The notes under the pieces: model-generated | The model's database searches: none | The model's input: only the letters and a program-made list of their open reading frames with translations | What the model was told of the DNA's origin: nothing | Part shown: positions 1 to 9,109 of the stretch, piece after piece | Position numbering within the stretch: position 1 is the first letter of the stretch | How the letters are laid out: every line of letters starts with the position of its first letter | Assembly: GCF_010500895.1 (NCBI RefSeq) | Contig: NZ_JAAAWO010000001.1 | Location: 186,001-250,000 of the forward strand | Length of the DNA stretch: 64,000 nucleotides | Source of the DNA: Alteromonas genovensis | GTDB taxonomy: Bacteria > Pseudomonadota > Gammaproteobacteria > Enterobacterales > Alteromonadaceae | Reading direction: 5' to 3' | Translations under genes and position numbers: made by a program

Positions 1-918
1 GGAAGCCATACTTTCAGCATGTGGAATAAAGAGGGCAAGCGTCACTGGGTGAAATTTCACTTTAAAACCCAACAAGGTATTAAGAATTACACCAATGAAA
101 CATCAGAGAAGATTATCGGCAGCACGCGCGAAAAGTATCAAGAGGAACTTTACAGCGCGATAGATGAGGGCAATTTCCCTAAGTGGACAATGTACATACA
201 AGCGATGCCAGAAGAGGAGGCGGGAGAGCAGAGCTTTAACCCGTTTGATCTCACCAAGGTGTGGCCACATGATGATTACCCGCTTATCGAGGTGGGTGAA
301 TTAGAAATGAACCGCAACCCAGATAACTATTTTCAAATGATTGAAAATGCCGCATTTAGTCCATCAAATGTTGTACCGGGGATCGGGTTTAGCCCAGATA
401 AAATGCTGCAAGCCAGGATCTTTTCTTACGCCGATGCTCACAGGTATAGATTAGGCACGCACTACGAAGCGCTTCCTGCAAACGCGCCAAAAAACAGCGA
501 TGTAAATCATTACCATAAAGATGGAGCAATGCGATTCTTTACTAATGATTTCGGGAATCCAGATGCTTATTATGAACCAAATCAACATGATGGGCCGGTT
601 GCAGACTTTTCAGTAAAAGAGCCGCCTCTGCGTATCAATGGGGATGCAGATAGGTATCATCAAGATGATGCAGACGTTGATTATGTTCAGCCCCGAAAGC
701 TTTATGAAATGTTTTCAGATGAGCAGAAAGAACGGATGTATAAGAACTATGCCGCTGCTATGGGGCCATGTTCAGATGAGGTGAAATCGAGATGGTATGC
801 CGTTCTTGAAAGGGTGCACCCTGATTACGCTGCTGGCGTGAAAAACGCGGTAGAAAGCCTTGATACTGATGTGAACACAGTACCGATTACTGAGAACACA
901 CCGCTTGAAGACAACTAG
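1..918 (+). CDS. Catalase, C-terminal part (gene starts before the window)
   Basis: Heme catalase that converts hydrogen peroxide to water and oxygen. The frame is open from base 1, so the N-terminal half, with the distal histidine, is missing. What remains is about 305 residues. It has the proximal heme-ligand motif R-x-F-x-Y-x-D-x-x-x-x-R (RIFSYADAHRYR, near residue 140 of the visible part) and the usual NDFGNPDAYYEPN-type region. The total length would fit a small-subunit, cytoplasmic monofunctional catalase. No ankyrin partner or C-terminal flavodoxin-like domain follows, which argues against the large-subunit class. A strong terminator lies 32 bases downstream. The exact paralog (katA or katB) cannot be told from this fragment. 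Confidence 0.93.
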   Translation, partial: GSHTFSMWNKEGKRHWVKFHFKTQQGIKNYTNETSEKIIGSTREKYQEELYSAIDEGNFPKWTMYIQAMPEEEAGEQSFNPFDLTKVWPHDDYPLIEVGELEMNRNPDNYFQMIENAAFSPSNVVPGIGFSPDKMLQARIFSYADAHRYRLGTHYEALPANAPKNSDVNHYHKDGAMRFFTNDFGNPDAYYEPNQHDGPVADFSVKEPPLRINGDADRYHQDDADVDYVQPRKLYEMFSDEQKERMYKNYAAAMGPCSDEVKSRWYAVLERVHPDYAAGVKNAVESLDTDVNTVPITENTPLEDN

Positions 919-949
919 AGCAAAAGCAGCTAATTAGCTGTGAATAAGT

Positions 950-995
950 AAACGCCAGTCATTCGCTAGATTTATCGTGTGACTGGCGTTTTTTT
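950..995 (+). terminator. Rho-independent terminator of the catalase gene
   Basis: An 11-bp perfect stem (AACGCCAGTCA paired with TGACTGGCGTT) is followed by a run of seven T. It sits just after the catalase stop codon. Confidence 0.85.
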
Positions 996-1087
996 AATTC
1001 AGGTTTGAGGTCAATACTTGCTACGGCTTTTGACGTCGTGGTTTCTTCTTCGTAAATGTTTTTTAAACCACTTTTAGTCACGGTTAT

Positions 1088-1258
1088 TTACTCGCTTTCT
1101 AGCTGTTCTTTATCCTTCTGAACGCTATCGGTCTGCTCAGCTAACTTTTCCCTCTCAGCTTTAGAAACATAAACTGGCTTACTACTTTTATGAAGTTTAG
1201 CATTCGCCTTTTTGTCTTTTTTCTGAAGTTTCTTGATGATTTTTTTGCGACGGTTCAA
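1088..1258 (-). CDS. Small basic DUF2986 family protein
   Basis: Hypothetical protein of 56 residues, very rich in lysine, beginning NRRKKIIKKLQKKDKKANAKLHKSSKPVY after the initiator. This matches the DUF2986 family of short cytoplasmic proteins known from marine gammaproteobacteria, whose function is unknown. The chosen start is the TTG at 1258, because AGGG lies 8 bases upstream and the family usually begins M-N-R-R-K-K. A longer reading from a TTG at 1273 is possible. The basic N-terminal half suggests nucleic acid or ribosome contact, but this is inference only. It is the only gene between the catalase gene and the two-component pair and appears monocistronic. Confidence 0.7.
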   Translation of the reverse strand: MNRRKKIIKKLQKKDKKANAKLHKSSKPVYVSKAEREKLAEQTDSVQKDKEQLESE

Positions 1259-1385
1259 AACCAATTCCCTCAAACGGACAACTGAATTTGCGCATTATAT
1301 CGTGTTAATAAGCACTCGTGCCAGACGCATGTGGCCAGTCACGGTTTATTGAGGGGCGAGAGTTGTATATGAATAGTCTAATCGC

Positions 1386-2810
1386 CTAGCGCTTGAAACT
1401 AAGCACCACGCCCAAGCCCGTTCCGTTCATGAGTGGGTCGTGTACAAACCACACACGGCCTTCGTGTAGCTTAACAATGGCAGAGACAAGAGACAGCCCC
1501 AAGCCGTTGCCTTTACTTGTTCTGCTGCCATCTGCTCGATAAAAACGACGTTCTAAGCTTTCCAGCTCATGCTCTCCTACGCCCATCCCTGCGTCGTTGA
1601 TGGATATGACGTGGTGTGTTTTTGTCGACGTTAATTGCACTACCACACGGCTTCCATCGGGAGAGTACTTTAAGGCATTATCAAGCACGTTCGCTACAGC
1701 TTGAAACAGCAGGTTGGGGTCTGCAATCATGGTGATTGGCTGCAAGGAGCTAGTCAGGGTTATATTCCTGTCCTCCGCTAGCGGGTGGTAAAGGTCTACA
1801 ACATCTTCAACGATTGCAAGAACATCGGTTTCGCAAAACCCTTCTTTTTTGTTGGTGGTTTCTAGCCCGCTTATTCTAAGCAAACTATTGAACATATTGA
1901 GCAGGTTATCTGCTTCGTGGGTTGTTTCATCACGCAGCTTTTCGTCGTCTATTTGCTCTAATGTGTTGCGTAATCGTGCTAAAGGGGTACGAAGATCGTG
2001 AGCAATACTGTCAGTTACGGTTTTTATATTGTTCACTGAGCTTTCTATGGTATCTAACATCTGGTTGAATACGGCTGACAAGCTGCTTAAATCATCCCAG
2101 TTACTATCAATTTCTAGACGTTCTTCTAAATTTCCAGTTTTTATTATTTTGTCTGCGGTTTGGGACATTCGATTAATACGATTAACCACGTAAACAGCAA
2201 TGGCAAAACTGAGCACACTTAACATCGAAAGCAGCACCACTATAATCCAGCTAAACGCTCTGCCAAACCATTGGGCGCTGTATAAGTCGTCAATTCCACG
2301 CCCTACAATTAACGTATAGTTGCCTAATGAGACTTCTCTAACTAACGCCTGTCGAAGGGTTTTGCGTTCGCCGCTATCAGGCAGCGAGATAACAATTTCA
2401 GCCGTGTTAAAATTTGCGTGCTCATGACGCTCTAAAATAAGCGGAATACTGGCAAGGTTTCCAGTAACAAACTGTTCGTTTTGACTTAATACGACAAAAG
2501 AGCGAACGGACTTGGGTAGTTCGCCGGATGAGGCGTTGGGCGTCGATGCAGAATTATTGGCCATTGTGGAACGTGAAAACTCTCCACTGTCGATAGCCTC
2601 TTTAACTGCATCAATGCCTAATGAATTATGTATCTGAGAAAGAGCGGCAATTTTTGCATTAATTGCCGCCGTAGATTCTGTTATAAAAAGGTCACTGCTT
2701 GTTAATCGCCAAAAGTAAACAATGAGAATAATTGCTACGCTGGCCAGTGTGGTAAGCAGCGCGCCAACACGAAAACTAGAACTTCTCGTGAAGTCGCGAA
2801 TTGCTATCAT
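1386..2810 (-). CDS. Two-component sensor histidine kinase, membrane bound
   Basis: Sensor kinase of 474 residues that phosphorylates the OmpR-type regulator encoded just upstream. Visible parts: a membrane segment at about 14-34, a periplasmic sensor of about 150 residues without a recognised fold, a second membrane segment at about 187-210, a HAMP linker, a HisKA domain with the phospho-accepting histidine at 271 (SIAHDLRTPLARLRN), and an HATPase domain with N box (NVLDNALKY, 374-382), G1 (DAGMG, 406-410) and G2 (GNGLGL, 434-439). All catalytic motifs are intact. It overlaps the regulator by 4 bases (ATGA), so the two are translationally coupled. The signal sensed is unknown. The layout resembles QseC/PmrB-type kinases, without enough evidence to name it. 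Confidence 0.93.
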   Translation of the reverse strand: MIAIRDFTRSSSFRVGALLTTLASVAIILIVYFWRLTSSDLFITESTAAINAKIAALSQIHNSLGIDAVKEAIDSGEFSRSTMANNSASTPNASSGELPKSVRSFVVLSQNEQFVTGNLASIPLILERHEHANFNTAEIVISLPDSGERKTLRQALVREVSLGNYTLIVGRGIDDLYSAQWFGRAFSWIIVVLLSMLSVLSFAIAVYVVNRINRMSQTADKIIKTGNLEERLEIDSNWDDLSSLSAVFNQMLDTIESSVNNIKTVTDSIAHDLRTPLARLRNTLEQIDDEKLRDETTHEADNLLNMFNSLLRISGLETTNKKEGFCETDVLAIVEDVVDLYHPLAEDRNITLTSSLQPITMIADPNLLFQAVANVLDNALKYSPDGSRVVVQLTSTKTHHVISINDAGMGVGEHELESLERRFYRADGSRTSKGNGLGLSLVSAIVKLHEGRVWFVHDPLMNGTGLGVVLSFKR

Positions 2811-3487
2811 GTAGCGCTATCGGCGATACGGTAGCCCGTACCTCTTACCGTTTCAATCAGTGGAACATTAAATGCCTTGTCCACTTTTTGGCGCAGTCGG
2901 CTAATGTGCACGTCAATCACGTTGGTCTGAGGATCGAAGTGATAATTCCACACTTGCTCAAGCAGCATGCTGCGCGTAACTACTTTACCCTTATGGCGAA
3001 GTAGGCACTCAAGTAATTGAAACTCTTTCGACTGCAAATCAATTTCTTGCTCGCCGCACAATACTTTGCGGTTAACGAGGTCGAGGGTTAAATCTCCAAC
3101 TTTGATAAGTGTTTTGTCATCACCTTCTTTGCCGCGCCCGGCTAGACCCTCAATGCGGGCAAGCAGCTCCTCGAACGCAAACGGCTTGGTTAAATAGTCG
3201 TTTGCACCCGTGCGCAGGCCGCGCACCTTATCCTCTACTTGGCTTTTGGCGCTAAGTAACAAAACTGGGGTGTTGTTGTCAGCTTCTCTCAGTTTTTCTA
3301 AAACAGTGAAGCCGTCGTACTCTGGAAGCATTACGTCGAGTATCACAACATCGAGTTCATTTGATGTTGCTTCCCTATAGCCAGATGCTCCGTCACCTGC
3401 AGTAATACATTCATGACCTTCGCCCAACAGTCCGTTTGCGATGTGCGAGGCAACCTTTGGATCATCTTCTACAAGTAACACTCTCAT
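2807..3487 (-). CDS. OmpR/PhoB-family response regulator
   Basis: DNA-binding response regulator of 226 residues, first gene of a two-gene operon with the histidine kinase. The receiver domain (1-115) has the acidic pair ED at 7-8, the phosphorylated aspartate D51 (VVILDVMLP) and lysine K101 (LTKPF). The C-terminal winged-helix domain (about 130-226) ends with VRGTGYRI, typical of the OmpR class. It should act as a dimer binding direct repeats. The target genes are not evident from the sequence. Self-regulation is plausible, since about 200 bases of non-coding sequence lie upstream. Confidence 0.94.
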   Translation of the reverse strand: MRVLLVEDDPKVASHIANGLLGEGHECITAGDGASGYREATSNELDVVILDVMLPEYDGFTVLEKLREADNNTPVLLLSAKSQVEDKVRGLRTGANDYLTKPFAFEELLARIEGLAGRGKEGDDKTLIKVGDLTLDLVNRKVLCGEQEIDLQSKEFQLLECLLRHKGKVVTRSMLLEQVWNYHFDPQTNVIDVHISRLRQKVDKAFNVPLIETVRGTGYRIADSAT

Positions 3488-3692
3488 GATTACACTTCTA
3501 CTTTTAGGTTAAAACGAAACGTAAGGCCGCTATTGGCTTACGGTTTCTTTTACGTGTCAGTAGACAAAAAGCGATCACTTTTACCCCACGTGCGTGATAA
3601 ATAACCCGCGAAATACAGCCCTTTTTGTAAAGGCGGTGTGTGAGCGGCTTACTCCCCAGTTTTTACTGCAAAATTATGCTCTGCAGTGTGCG

Positions 3693-5423
3693 TTAGTCGC
3701 GTTTGAAACGCTTATTCGCTGCATAGGGGGTGAAGTGTTGTACATCGCCTCGCTCGCATTTTATCTGCACATTGCGCCAATATTCTTGGGTCATTAGGTC
3801 GCCATGAAGGTTTTTTAAGATATCTTTAAACTTGCGCTTACCCACAATGAAGTGTTCAAACTGCTCTGGAAATACGTCGCTTGGCCCCACTGAAAGGGTA
3901 TCAATAGCATACGGATCATCAGATTTAGGCAGCGCGCGGAAGTTTCGTTCATTCATGAGGCAAATTTCGTCGTAGTCATAAAATATGACGCGACCATGGC
4001 GGGTAATACCAAAGTTTTTATGCAGCATGTCGCCTGGAAAAATATTGGCCATCGCAATCTGTTTTATGCACATACCCAGTTCATCTAGTGCGTTTGTTAC
4101 TTTATCTTCATCCGTTTCTTGTTGAAGATAAAGATTAAGTGGCGTCATTTTGCGCTCAATGTACATATGCTTTATTACAAGCTCGTTCTCAGTGAATTCC
4201 AAACTGGAAGCACACGTCTCTTTAAGCTCTTCAATCAATTCTGGCGCTATGCGGTCAAGTGGAAATCGAAAGTTCACGTATTCATGGGTATCGGCCATTC
4301 TGCCGATACGATCAGACATCTTCACGAGTTTGTAGCAGTCTTTCACGTGCTGGCGAGTGATTTTTTTACTCTCTGCAAATTCATCTTTTATAATTTTGAA
4401 CACAACACCATACGAGGGAAGGTGAAATACCATCATCACTAAACCGCGTATCCCCGGCGCCGCTTCAAAGTGGTCTTCGGAGGTTTCTAAATGAGAAAGG
4501 AAGTTGCGATAAAATACCGTTTTACCGTGTTTGTAATGGCCTAGCGCCATATACAATTCAAAGTTCTTTTTATTCGGCAGCAGTTCTTGTAGGAAAGCGG
4601 CAACTTCTGCTGGGTTTTGAGTGTCGGCCATAAAATAACTGCGGGCAAAGCCGAAGATAACGCTTAAATCTTTTCTATCCGTAAGCAGAGCATCTACAAA
4701 CATATTTGGCGCATTGTAACGGCGCATAGCAATGACAAAGGGCAGCGTCTCGTCCGGCATACAAATTCGGCCAATTAAATAGGCTGCTTTTCCTCTAAAG
4801 AAGGTAGGCTTGAGTATTTCTACGGCCTGCACACTGGCAAGCTGCGATGTGCTAAGACGAGCGCGAAGTGCGTCTTCCAAATTCTGCAAATCCCGTTCGT
4901 AATCTTCAAAAGGAATGTTGTATCGGTAGGTCTTGAAGATAGCTTCGTACATCTCTCTCACCGTGGTAGTTGTATCGAAGCTATTAATCACTTTGTCTCT
5001 ATCCTGACCCGGTAAAAAGCAGCGGCTAGGATGCACAAACATCATGTCATCATCTATTTTTCGATGTTTAAATATACGGCCAATTACCGAGTTGAAGAAG
5101 GTTTCTGCAAGTTCAAACTGAGGGTGACCTTCTAGTTGAAGGGCGAAGATTTTCTTTAGTTCTTGCCAAAACACATCATCTTTTTTGTGCACCGATGTTA
5201 AGTGGTAAATCTCAGCAACGGCATCGGATAAACTTTGTTCATATATATTGATGCGCTCTCTCGATGCTAATTGGGTTTCTTTCCAGTTGCCTTTTTCAAA
5301 CCTCTGTTGCGCACCTCGAGTAATTCGAGTGAACCACCGGTAGCTTTTGTCAAAATGAGATAACACCAAATAGGCAGCCTTTTTGGCTAAGCTTGTTTCT
5401 TGGGGCGATAGGATATTTTGCAT
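3693..5423 (-). CDS. aceK: Isocitrate dehydrogenase kinase/phosphatase
   Basis: Bifunctional enzyme that phosphorylates and dephosphorylates isocitrate dehydrogenase, steering isocitrate between the TCA cycle and the glyoxylate shunt during growth on acetate or fatty acids. The protein is 576 residues, close to the usual 570-580. It carries the ATP-binding loop region APGIRGLVMMVFHLPSYGVVFKIIKD and the catalytic segment with the FYDYDEICLM motif. The start at 5423 (MQNILSPQ) is chosen because AAGGA lies 8 bases upstream. An upstream in-frame TTG at 5447 has no such signal. Unlike in Escherichia coli, aceB and aceA are not adjacent, so aceK is transcribed alone here. Confidence 0.96.
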   Translation of the reverse strand: MQNILSPQETSLAKKAAYLVLSHFDKSYRWFTRITRGAQQRFEKGNWKETQLASRERINIYEQSLSDAVAEIYHLTSVHKKDDVFWQELKKIFALQLEGHPQFELAETFFNSVIGRIFKHRKIDDDMMFVHPSRCFLPGQDRDKVINSFDTTTTVREMYEAIFKTYRYNIPFEDYERDLQNLEDALRARLSTSQLASVQAVEILKPTFFRGKAAYLIGRICMPDETLPFVIAMRRYNAPNMFVDALLTDRKDLSVIFGFARSYFMADTQNPAEVAAFLQELLPNKKNFELYMALGHYKHGKTVFYRNFLSHLETSEDHFEAAPGIRGLVMMVFHLPSYGVVFKIIKDEFAESKKITRQHVKDCYKLVKMSDRIGRMADTHEYVNFRFPLDRIAPELIEELKETCASSLEFTENELVIKHMYIERKMTPLNLYLQQETDEDKVTNALDELGMCIKQIAMANIFPGDMLHKNFGITRHGRVIFYDYDEICLMNERNFRALPKSDDPYAIDTLSVGPSDVFPEQFEHFIVGKRKFKDILKNLHGDLMTQEYWRNVQIKCERGDVQHFTPYAANKRFKRD

Positions 5424-5719
5424 GACTAGGTTCCTTAGAAATAACAAGCATCACTTGCCTATTTCGACGTCTTCGAACTCCTCAATTGATGTGCACTTAC
5501 AGCGCGCTATCTGTTAGAAGTCAACGTTGATAACATAGCGCAGGCAACAGGTTGAGGCGCGAAATACATCGCATGTTTATTAACAAAATAATGCAGATGA
5601 TACACAGATGCCACTTGTTTCAACGGTAAGTTGCCGATAATCAGCGACTTATTTTGTTTTCTTATACTTTAGTTTAGGGTAAATTAGTTGGGTCAAAACT
5701 AAGCAGTAAAGAGTTCTTA

Positions 5720-6115
5720 ATGAGTTTCAATGTCCTAATTTGCGATGATTCAGCGTTGGCGCGTAAAATGATGAGAAAAAGTCTGCCTGCTGGTTTTGTT
5801 GAAAATGCTTACGAGGTGTCAAACGGGGTTGATGCCCTTGAGGTATTGGCCCATCATTCTATCGATTTGATGTTACTCGACCTGACTATGCCTGTGCTTG
5901 GCGGAATAAGTGTTTTAGGAGAGATAAAACGCAGAGGTCTTGAGACTTTCGTCATTGTTGTGTCAGGCGATATTCAGCCGTTGATACACAGAAAAGTCGC
6001 TTCGTTAGGTGCATTGGATTTTGTTCAAAAGCCGCTACAGCCTAACCGCCTGCAATCAGTGCTGAAGAAGTTTGGCTTCGTCATTACTGCTGAAGAAAAA
6101 GCCCTCGCTAGCTAG
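5720..6115 (+). CDS. Stand-alone CheY-like receiver protein
   Basis: Single receiver domain of 131 residues with no output domain. It keeps the acidic pair DD at 9-10, phospho-acceptor D54 (MLLDLTMP), a serine at the T/S switch position (VVSGD, about 82) and lysine K104 (FVQKPL). Such proteins act by protein-protein contact, for example in chemotaxis, phosphorelay or secretion control. The motif set is closer to chemotaxis-associated orphan receivers than to CheY itself. No kinase or chemotaxis gene is adjacent, so its partner is unknown. Confidence 0.88.
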   Translation: MSFNVLICDDSALARKMMRKSLPAGFVENAYEVSNGVDALEVLAHHSIDLMLLDLTMPVLGGISVLGEIKRRGLETFVIVVSGDIQPLIHRKVASLGALDFVQKPLQPNRLQSVLKKFGFVITAEEKALAS

Positions 6116-6211
6116 CTTATTAAGATTTTGCTGGGCCTCCCTCAGCGCTAACGACTAATCAATACACTTTCTAAAACTGCTTTACACTTTTTGCATGTTT
6201 TAACATCGTAA

Positions 6212-6246
6212 AGCAGGGCGCTTTTTACTAGGGTGAGCGCCCGCTA
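6212..6246 (-). terminator. Possible terminator of the ars operon
   Basis: A 7-bp stem (GGGCGCT with AGCGCCC) just after the acr3 stop. The U-run in the minus direction is weak, so this may instead be only a 3'-stabilising hairpin. Confidence 0.4.
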
Positions 6247-6257
6247 AAATTGTTTAT

Positions 6258-7280
6258 TTACGATGGGTTATCAAACCAGTGTCGTGTTCTATTTGCAAAC
6301 CATACCAGTGACAGCATCACGGGAACCTCTACCAACACGCCTACCACCGTAGCTAGCGCTGCACCACTGTGTAAACCAAACATGGAAATGGCCACTGCTA
6401 CTGCCAGTTCAAAAAAATTCGACGTTCCAATCATACACGCCGGAGCAGCGACGTTATGGGGAAGCTTAATCTTCTTCGCGGCAAAGTAGGCAATCGCGAA
6501 AATGCCATAAGTTTGGATAAGCAGTGGTACGGCAATAAGCGCGATATCCTGAGGCTGAGATAGTATGGTTTTAGCCTGCAGGCCAAACAATATTATGATG
6601 GTGAGCAGTAAGCCGCAGACGGAGAATGGCTTAAAGTTATTCACCAGCTTGGTAACAGCCTCCGGCCCCTTCGTTTCGATACGCTTTCGAGTGAGAAAGC
6701 CTGCTATGAGTGGCAGTACTACGTATAACGCCACCGAGAGTAATAGAGTATTCCACGGAACAGTAATATCAGTAACACCAAGCAGCAAGGCGGTCAGCGG
6801 TGCAAACGCAATCACCATAATCAAATCATTAATAGACACTTGCACTAGCGTATAATTAGCATCACCTTTAGTGAGGTGGCTCCACACAAAAACCATAGCG
6901 GTACAGGGCGCAACACCCAATAAAATCATACCTGCAATGTATTCAGTTGCCGTTTGAGGGTCTACCATATCGGCAAAAATAACTCTAAAAAACAGCCAGC
7001 CAAGTATGGCCATGCTAAAGGGCTTTATTAGCCAATTAATCGCTAGCGTTAATACTAAGCCTTTGGGCTTTTTACCCACGTCTTTGATTGAGCTAAAGTC
7101 GATTTGTACCATCATTGGGTAAATCATTAACCAAATAAGCACTGCTACCACTAAATTTACATGGGCATATTCTAATGCTGCTACTGACTCAAAAAATTGC
7201 GGCACGGCGTAGCCAAATCCCACGCCAAGAGCAATGCATAGCCCAACCCATACAGAAAGGTATCGTTCAAAGAAACCCAT
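6258..7280 (-). CDS. acr3: Arsenite efflux permease of the ACR3 family
   Basis: Inner-membrane arsenite/proton antiporter of 340 residues, the export step of the arsenic operon. About ten hydrophobic helices are visible. The key cysteine of ACR3 proteins is present at C126 in [13 protein letters not shown], which binds trivalent arsenic during transport. This is the ACR3 (bile acid:sodium symporter-like) type, not the unrelated ArsB type. It is the last gene of arsR-arsC-arsH-acr3, 56 bases after arsH. Expression should follow release of ArsR from the operator by arsenite. Confidence 0.94.
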   Translation of the reverse strand: MGFFERYLSVWVGLCIALGVGFGYAVPQFFESVAALEYAHVNLVVAVLIWLMIYPMMVQIDFSSIKDVGKKPKGLVLTLAINWLIKPFSMAILGWLFFRVIFADMVDPQTATEYIAGMILLGVAPCTAMVFVWSHLTKGDANYTLVQVSINDLIMVIAFAPLTALLLGVTDITVPWNTLLLSVALYVVLPLIAGFLTRKRIETKGPEAVTKLVNNFKPFSVCGLLLTIIILFGLQAKTILSQPQDIALIAVPLLIQTYGIFAIAYFAAKKIKLPHNVAAPACMIGTSNFFELAVAVAISMFGLHSGAALATVVGVLVEVPVMLSLVWFANRTRHWFDNPS

Positions 7281-7336
7281 CGTTAACCCCTATTAAATTT
7301 GATTAGATGTGGCTCAACCACATGTTTGTACCATCA

Positions 7337-8038
7337 TTACGATTTTTGATTTACGCGCTTACTTACTTCTTCGGCACTCTCCACTCGCTCAGAGTATCGG
7401 TCCACAAGAAACTCACTATTATCTCTAGTAAGAAGGGTAAATTTGACCAGTTCCTCGACGACATCCACAATGCGGTTGTAGTAAGGGGAAGGCTTCATTC
7501 GTCCGTTCTCTTCAAATTCAAGAAACGCTTTGGCAACAGATGATTGGTTTGGGATGGTGAGCATACGCATCCAACGCCCTAAAATACGCATTTGATTAAC
7601 CGCGTTGAAAGACTGAGAGCCGCCGCTTACTTGCATTACTGCCAAGGTCTTTCCTTGGGTTGGTCGCACACCGCCCATGTTAAGGGGCACCCAATCTATA
7701 ATACTTTTCATAATGCCAGTAATACTGCCGTGACGTTCGGGTGAGCACCAAATTTGCCCTTCTGACCACACCATAAGCTCGCGAAGTTCTTTCACTTTAG
7801 GGTGTGTGTCGTCTTCGGTATCTGGTTGAGGCAGCCCTTTAGGGTCGAATATTTTCGCTTCAGCGCCAAAAAACGCTAATAGTCTTGCAGCTTCTTCAAT
7901 GACTAAGCGACTGTAAGAGCGCTCGCGAAGCGAGCCATAAAGCAGCAAGATACGAGGCTTATGTGAAGACGGGCTTTGTGCAAAGTCAGACGCAGAAGGT
8001 TTGTGCATTTCACTCTCGTTGAAAAGGTGCTCAGTCAT
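7337..8038 (-). CDS. arsH: ArsH, NADPH-dependent FMN reductase of arsenic operons
   Basis: Flavoprotein of 233 residues from the NADPH-dependent FMN reductase family. In other bacteria ArsH oxidises trivalent organoarsenicals and reduces quinones or metals. The phosphate-binding loop [11 protein letters not shown] near residue 35 and the [21 protein letters not shown] block that defines ArsH are both visible. Translation is coupled to arsC by a one-base overlap (TAATG). The first 25 residues are a polar extension without recognised function, common in ArsH. Confidence 0.94.
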   Translation of the reverse strand: MTEHLFNESEMHKPSASDFAQSPSSHKPRILLLYGSLRERSYSRLVIEEAARLLAFFGAEAKIFDPKGLPQPDTEDDTHPKVKELRELMVWSEGQIWCSPERHGSITGIMKSIIDWVPLNMGGVRPTQGKTLAVMQVSGGSQSFNAVNQMRILGRWMRMLTIPNQSSVAKAFLEFEENGRMKPSPYYNRIVDVVEELVKFTLLTRDNSEFLVDRYSERVESAEEVSKRVNQKS

Positions 8039-8520
8039 TAGCGTGCACCTAATTTAACGAGTGCATCTTTGAGTTGCTCTCGTGAAAACGATTCGTCGGA
8101 TAATGACCGCTTAGCGAGCTCAGCAAGTGCGGCAACGCGTTGCTCAATGATATCGATAGTGTCATAGAACGCTAAGGCTTTATCTTTATCACTGCCTTCT
8201 AACTTCGATGGATCTTCAAGACCCCAATGCATTTTCAATGACTTGCCGAAATATACTGGGCAGCTTTCGCCGGCAGCAGAGTCGCATACAGTAATAACAA
8301 GGTCTGCTTCATAATCTTCAAACTCATCCCAAGACTGGCTTTTAAGCCCCTCTGTGCGATAACCTTTTTCGGCCAAATATTGTAACGATAGAGGGTGAAC
8401 TTCACCAACGGGCTGGCTGCCTGCACTTTGCGCTTGAAGAGGACCTGAAGAGGCGTTGGTAATCGCTTCACATAGGACGCTGCGGCAGCGATTGTGAGTA
8501 CATATATACAGAATTTTCAT
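8038..8520 (-). CDS. arsC: Arsenate reductase, low-molecular-weight phosphatase type
   Basis: Cytoplasmic arsenate reductase of 160 residues with the fold of low-molecular-weight tyrosine phosphatases. The P-loop is C7-x5-R13 (CTHNRCR). The two resolving cysteines of the thioredoxin-linked class are present at C79 (TVCDS) and C87 (ESCPVYF), so electrons probably come from thioredoxin rather than glutaredoxin. It produces arsenite for the downstream ACR3 pump. A C-terminal extension of about 30 residues beyond the core is seen in proteobacterial members. It lies 53 bases after arsR in the same operon. Confidence 0.94.
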   Translation of the reverse strand: MKILYICTHNRCRSVLCEAITNASSGPLQAQSAGSQPVGEVHPLSLQYLAEKGYRTEGLKSQSWDEFEDYEADLVITVCDSAAGESCPVYFGKSLKMHWGLEDPSKLEGSDKDKALAFYDTIDIIEQRVAALAELAKRSLSDESFSREQLKDALVKLGAR

Positions 8521-8573
8521 GATAAACCTTCTAATGTGTGGGAAATAAATGAGAAATTAAACGTGCTGTAAGA

Positions 8574-8924
8574 TTAGGCGTCGCATCCGACTGACTGGCA
8601 GCACGCTAGATTTTCCTTGGCTTCGCTAATGTAATCTTCGTTTTCTTGCGCGGTGTTGGTAATGATGTTTTTTGCCCACACCGGTAGGGCAGGATTGAGC
8701 CTGTAATAGACCCACTTACCTCTGCGCTCATCAACCACAAGCTCACACTTGCGTAAATCGGCAAGGTGCCGAGATATCTTGGGTTGACTCAGTTTTAGTG
8801 CATCGGTTAAGTCACACACACACAGTTCATCTGCAAAGCTCAGTAGAAGCAGTGTTTTAAGACGGGTGTCCTCCGATAGGCATTTGAAAAAGCTGAGCGG
8901 TGAGAAGTCACATGTTGCTGCCAT
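8574..8924 (-). CDS. arsR: ArsR-type arsenite-responsive repressor
   Basis: Winged-helix repressor of 116 residues, first gene of the operon it presumably controls. The metal site ELCVCDL (C35, C37) at the start of the DNA-recognition region is the classic ArsR trivalent-arsenic motif, and the recognition helix is SQPKISRHLADLRKCELV. The C-terminal tail is cysteine-rich (C108, C109, C114), which could provide another thiolate site as in ArsR proteins that use C-terminal cysteines. Three inverted repeats directly upstream (8933-9008) are likely operators. Confidence 0.94.
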   Translation of the reverse strand: MAATCDFSPLSFFKCLSEDTRLKTLLLLSFADELCVCDLTDALKLSQPKISRHLADLRKCELVVDERRGKWVYYRLNPALPVWAKNIITNTAQENEDYISEAKENLACCQSVGCDA

Positions 8925-8932
8925 AATTGTTC

Positions 8933-9008
8933 ACATACGTTATTTCATATGTTTATTATGGTATATGGAATTTCGTATATGTCAAAACATATTTGAAATT
9001 TCATATGT
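8933..9008 (-). promoter_or_regulatory. Probable ArsR operator array (three dyads)
   Basis: Three AT-rich inverted repeats lie just upstream of arsR: 8933-8952 (ACATA...TATGT), about 8961-8982 (TATATGGAATTTCGTATAT) and 8987-9008 (ACATAT, a TGAAATTTCA core, then ATATGT). Their centres are about 27-28 bases apart, close to 2.5 helical turns. Position and symmetry fit ArsR-family operator sites; binding is inferred. Confidence 0.6.
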
Positions 9009-9048
9009 GATGATGCAGTGGATGGGGAGAGTGGGTTATTTTGCTCGA

Positions 9049-9098
9049 AGCCAGCTGAATGGCTAAGCCGAATATGCGGCGAAGCCATTCAGCTGGCT
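9049..9098 (-). repeat. Perfect 16-bp inverted repeat, probable 3' hairpin
   Basis: 9049-9064 and 9083-9098 are exact inverse complements (AGCCAGCTGAATGGCT), with a GCCG/CGGC inner stem in the loop. It lies 11 bases after the stop of the phosphatase-like gene. No convincing U-run follows on either strand, so it may be a Rho-dependent 3' end, a stabiliser or a repeated palindromic unit. Confidence 0.6.
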
Positions 9099-9109
9099 AA
9101 AGGTGGTTA

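Noticed and set aside
4119..4442. Plus-strand ORF of 107 codons inside aceK
   Set aside because: It is antisense to a well-conserved enzyme, has no family resemblance, and overlaps another such frame. Shadow of aceK.
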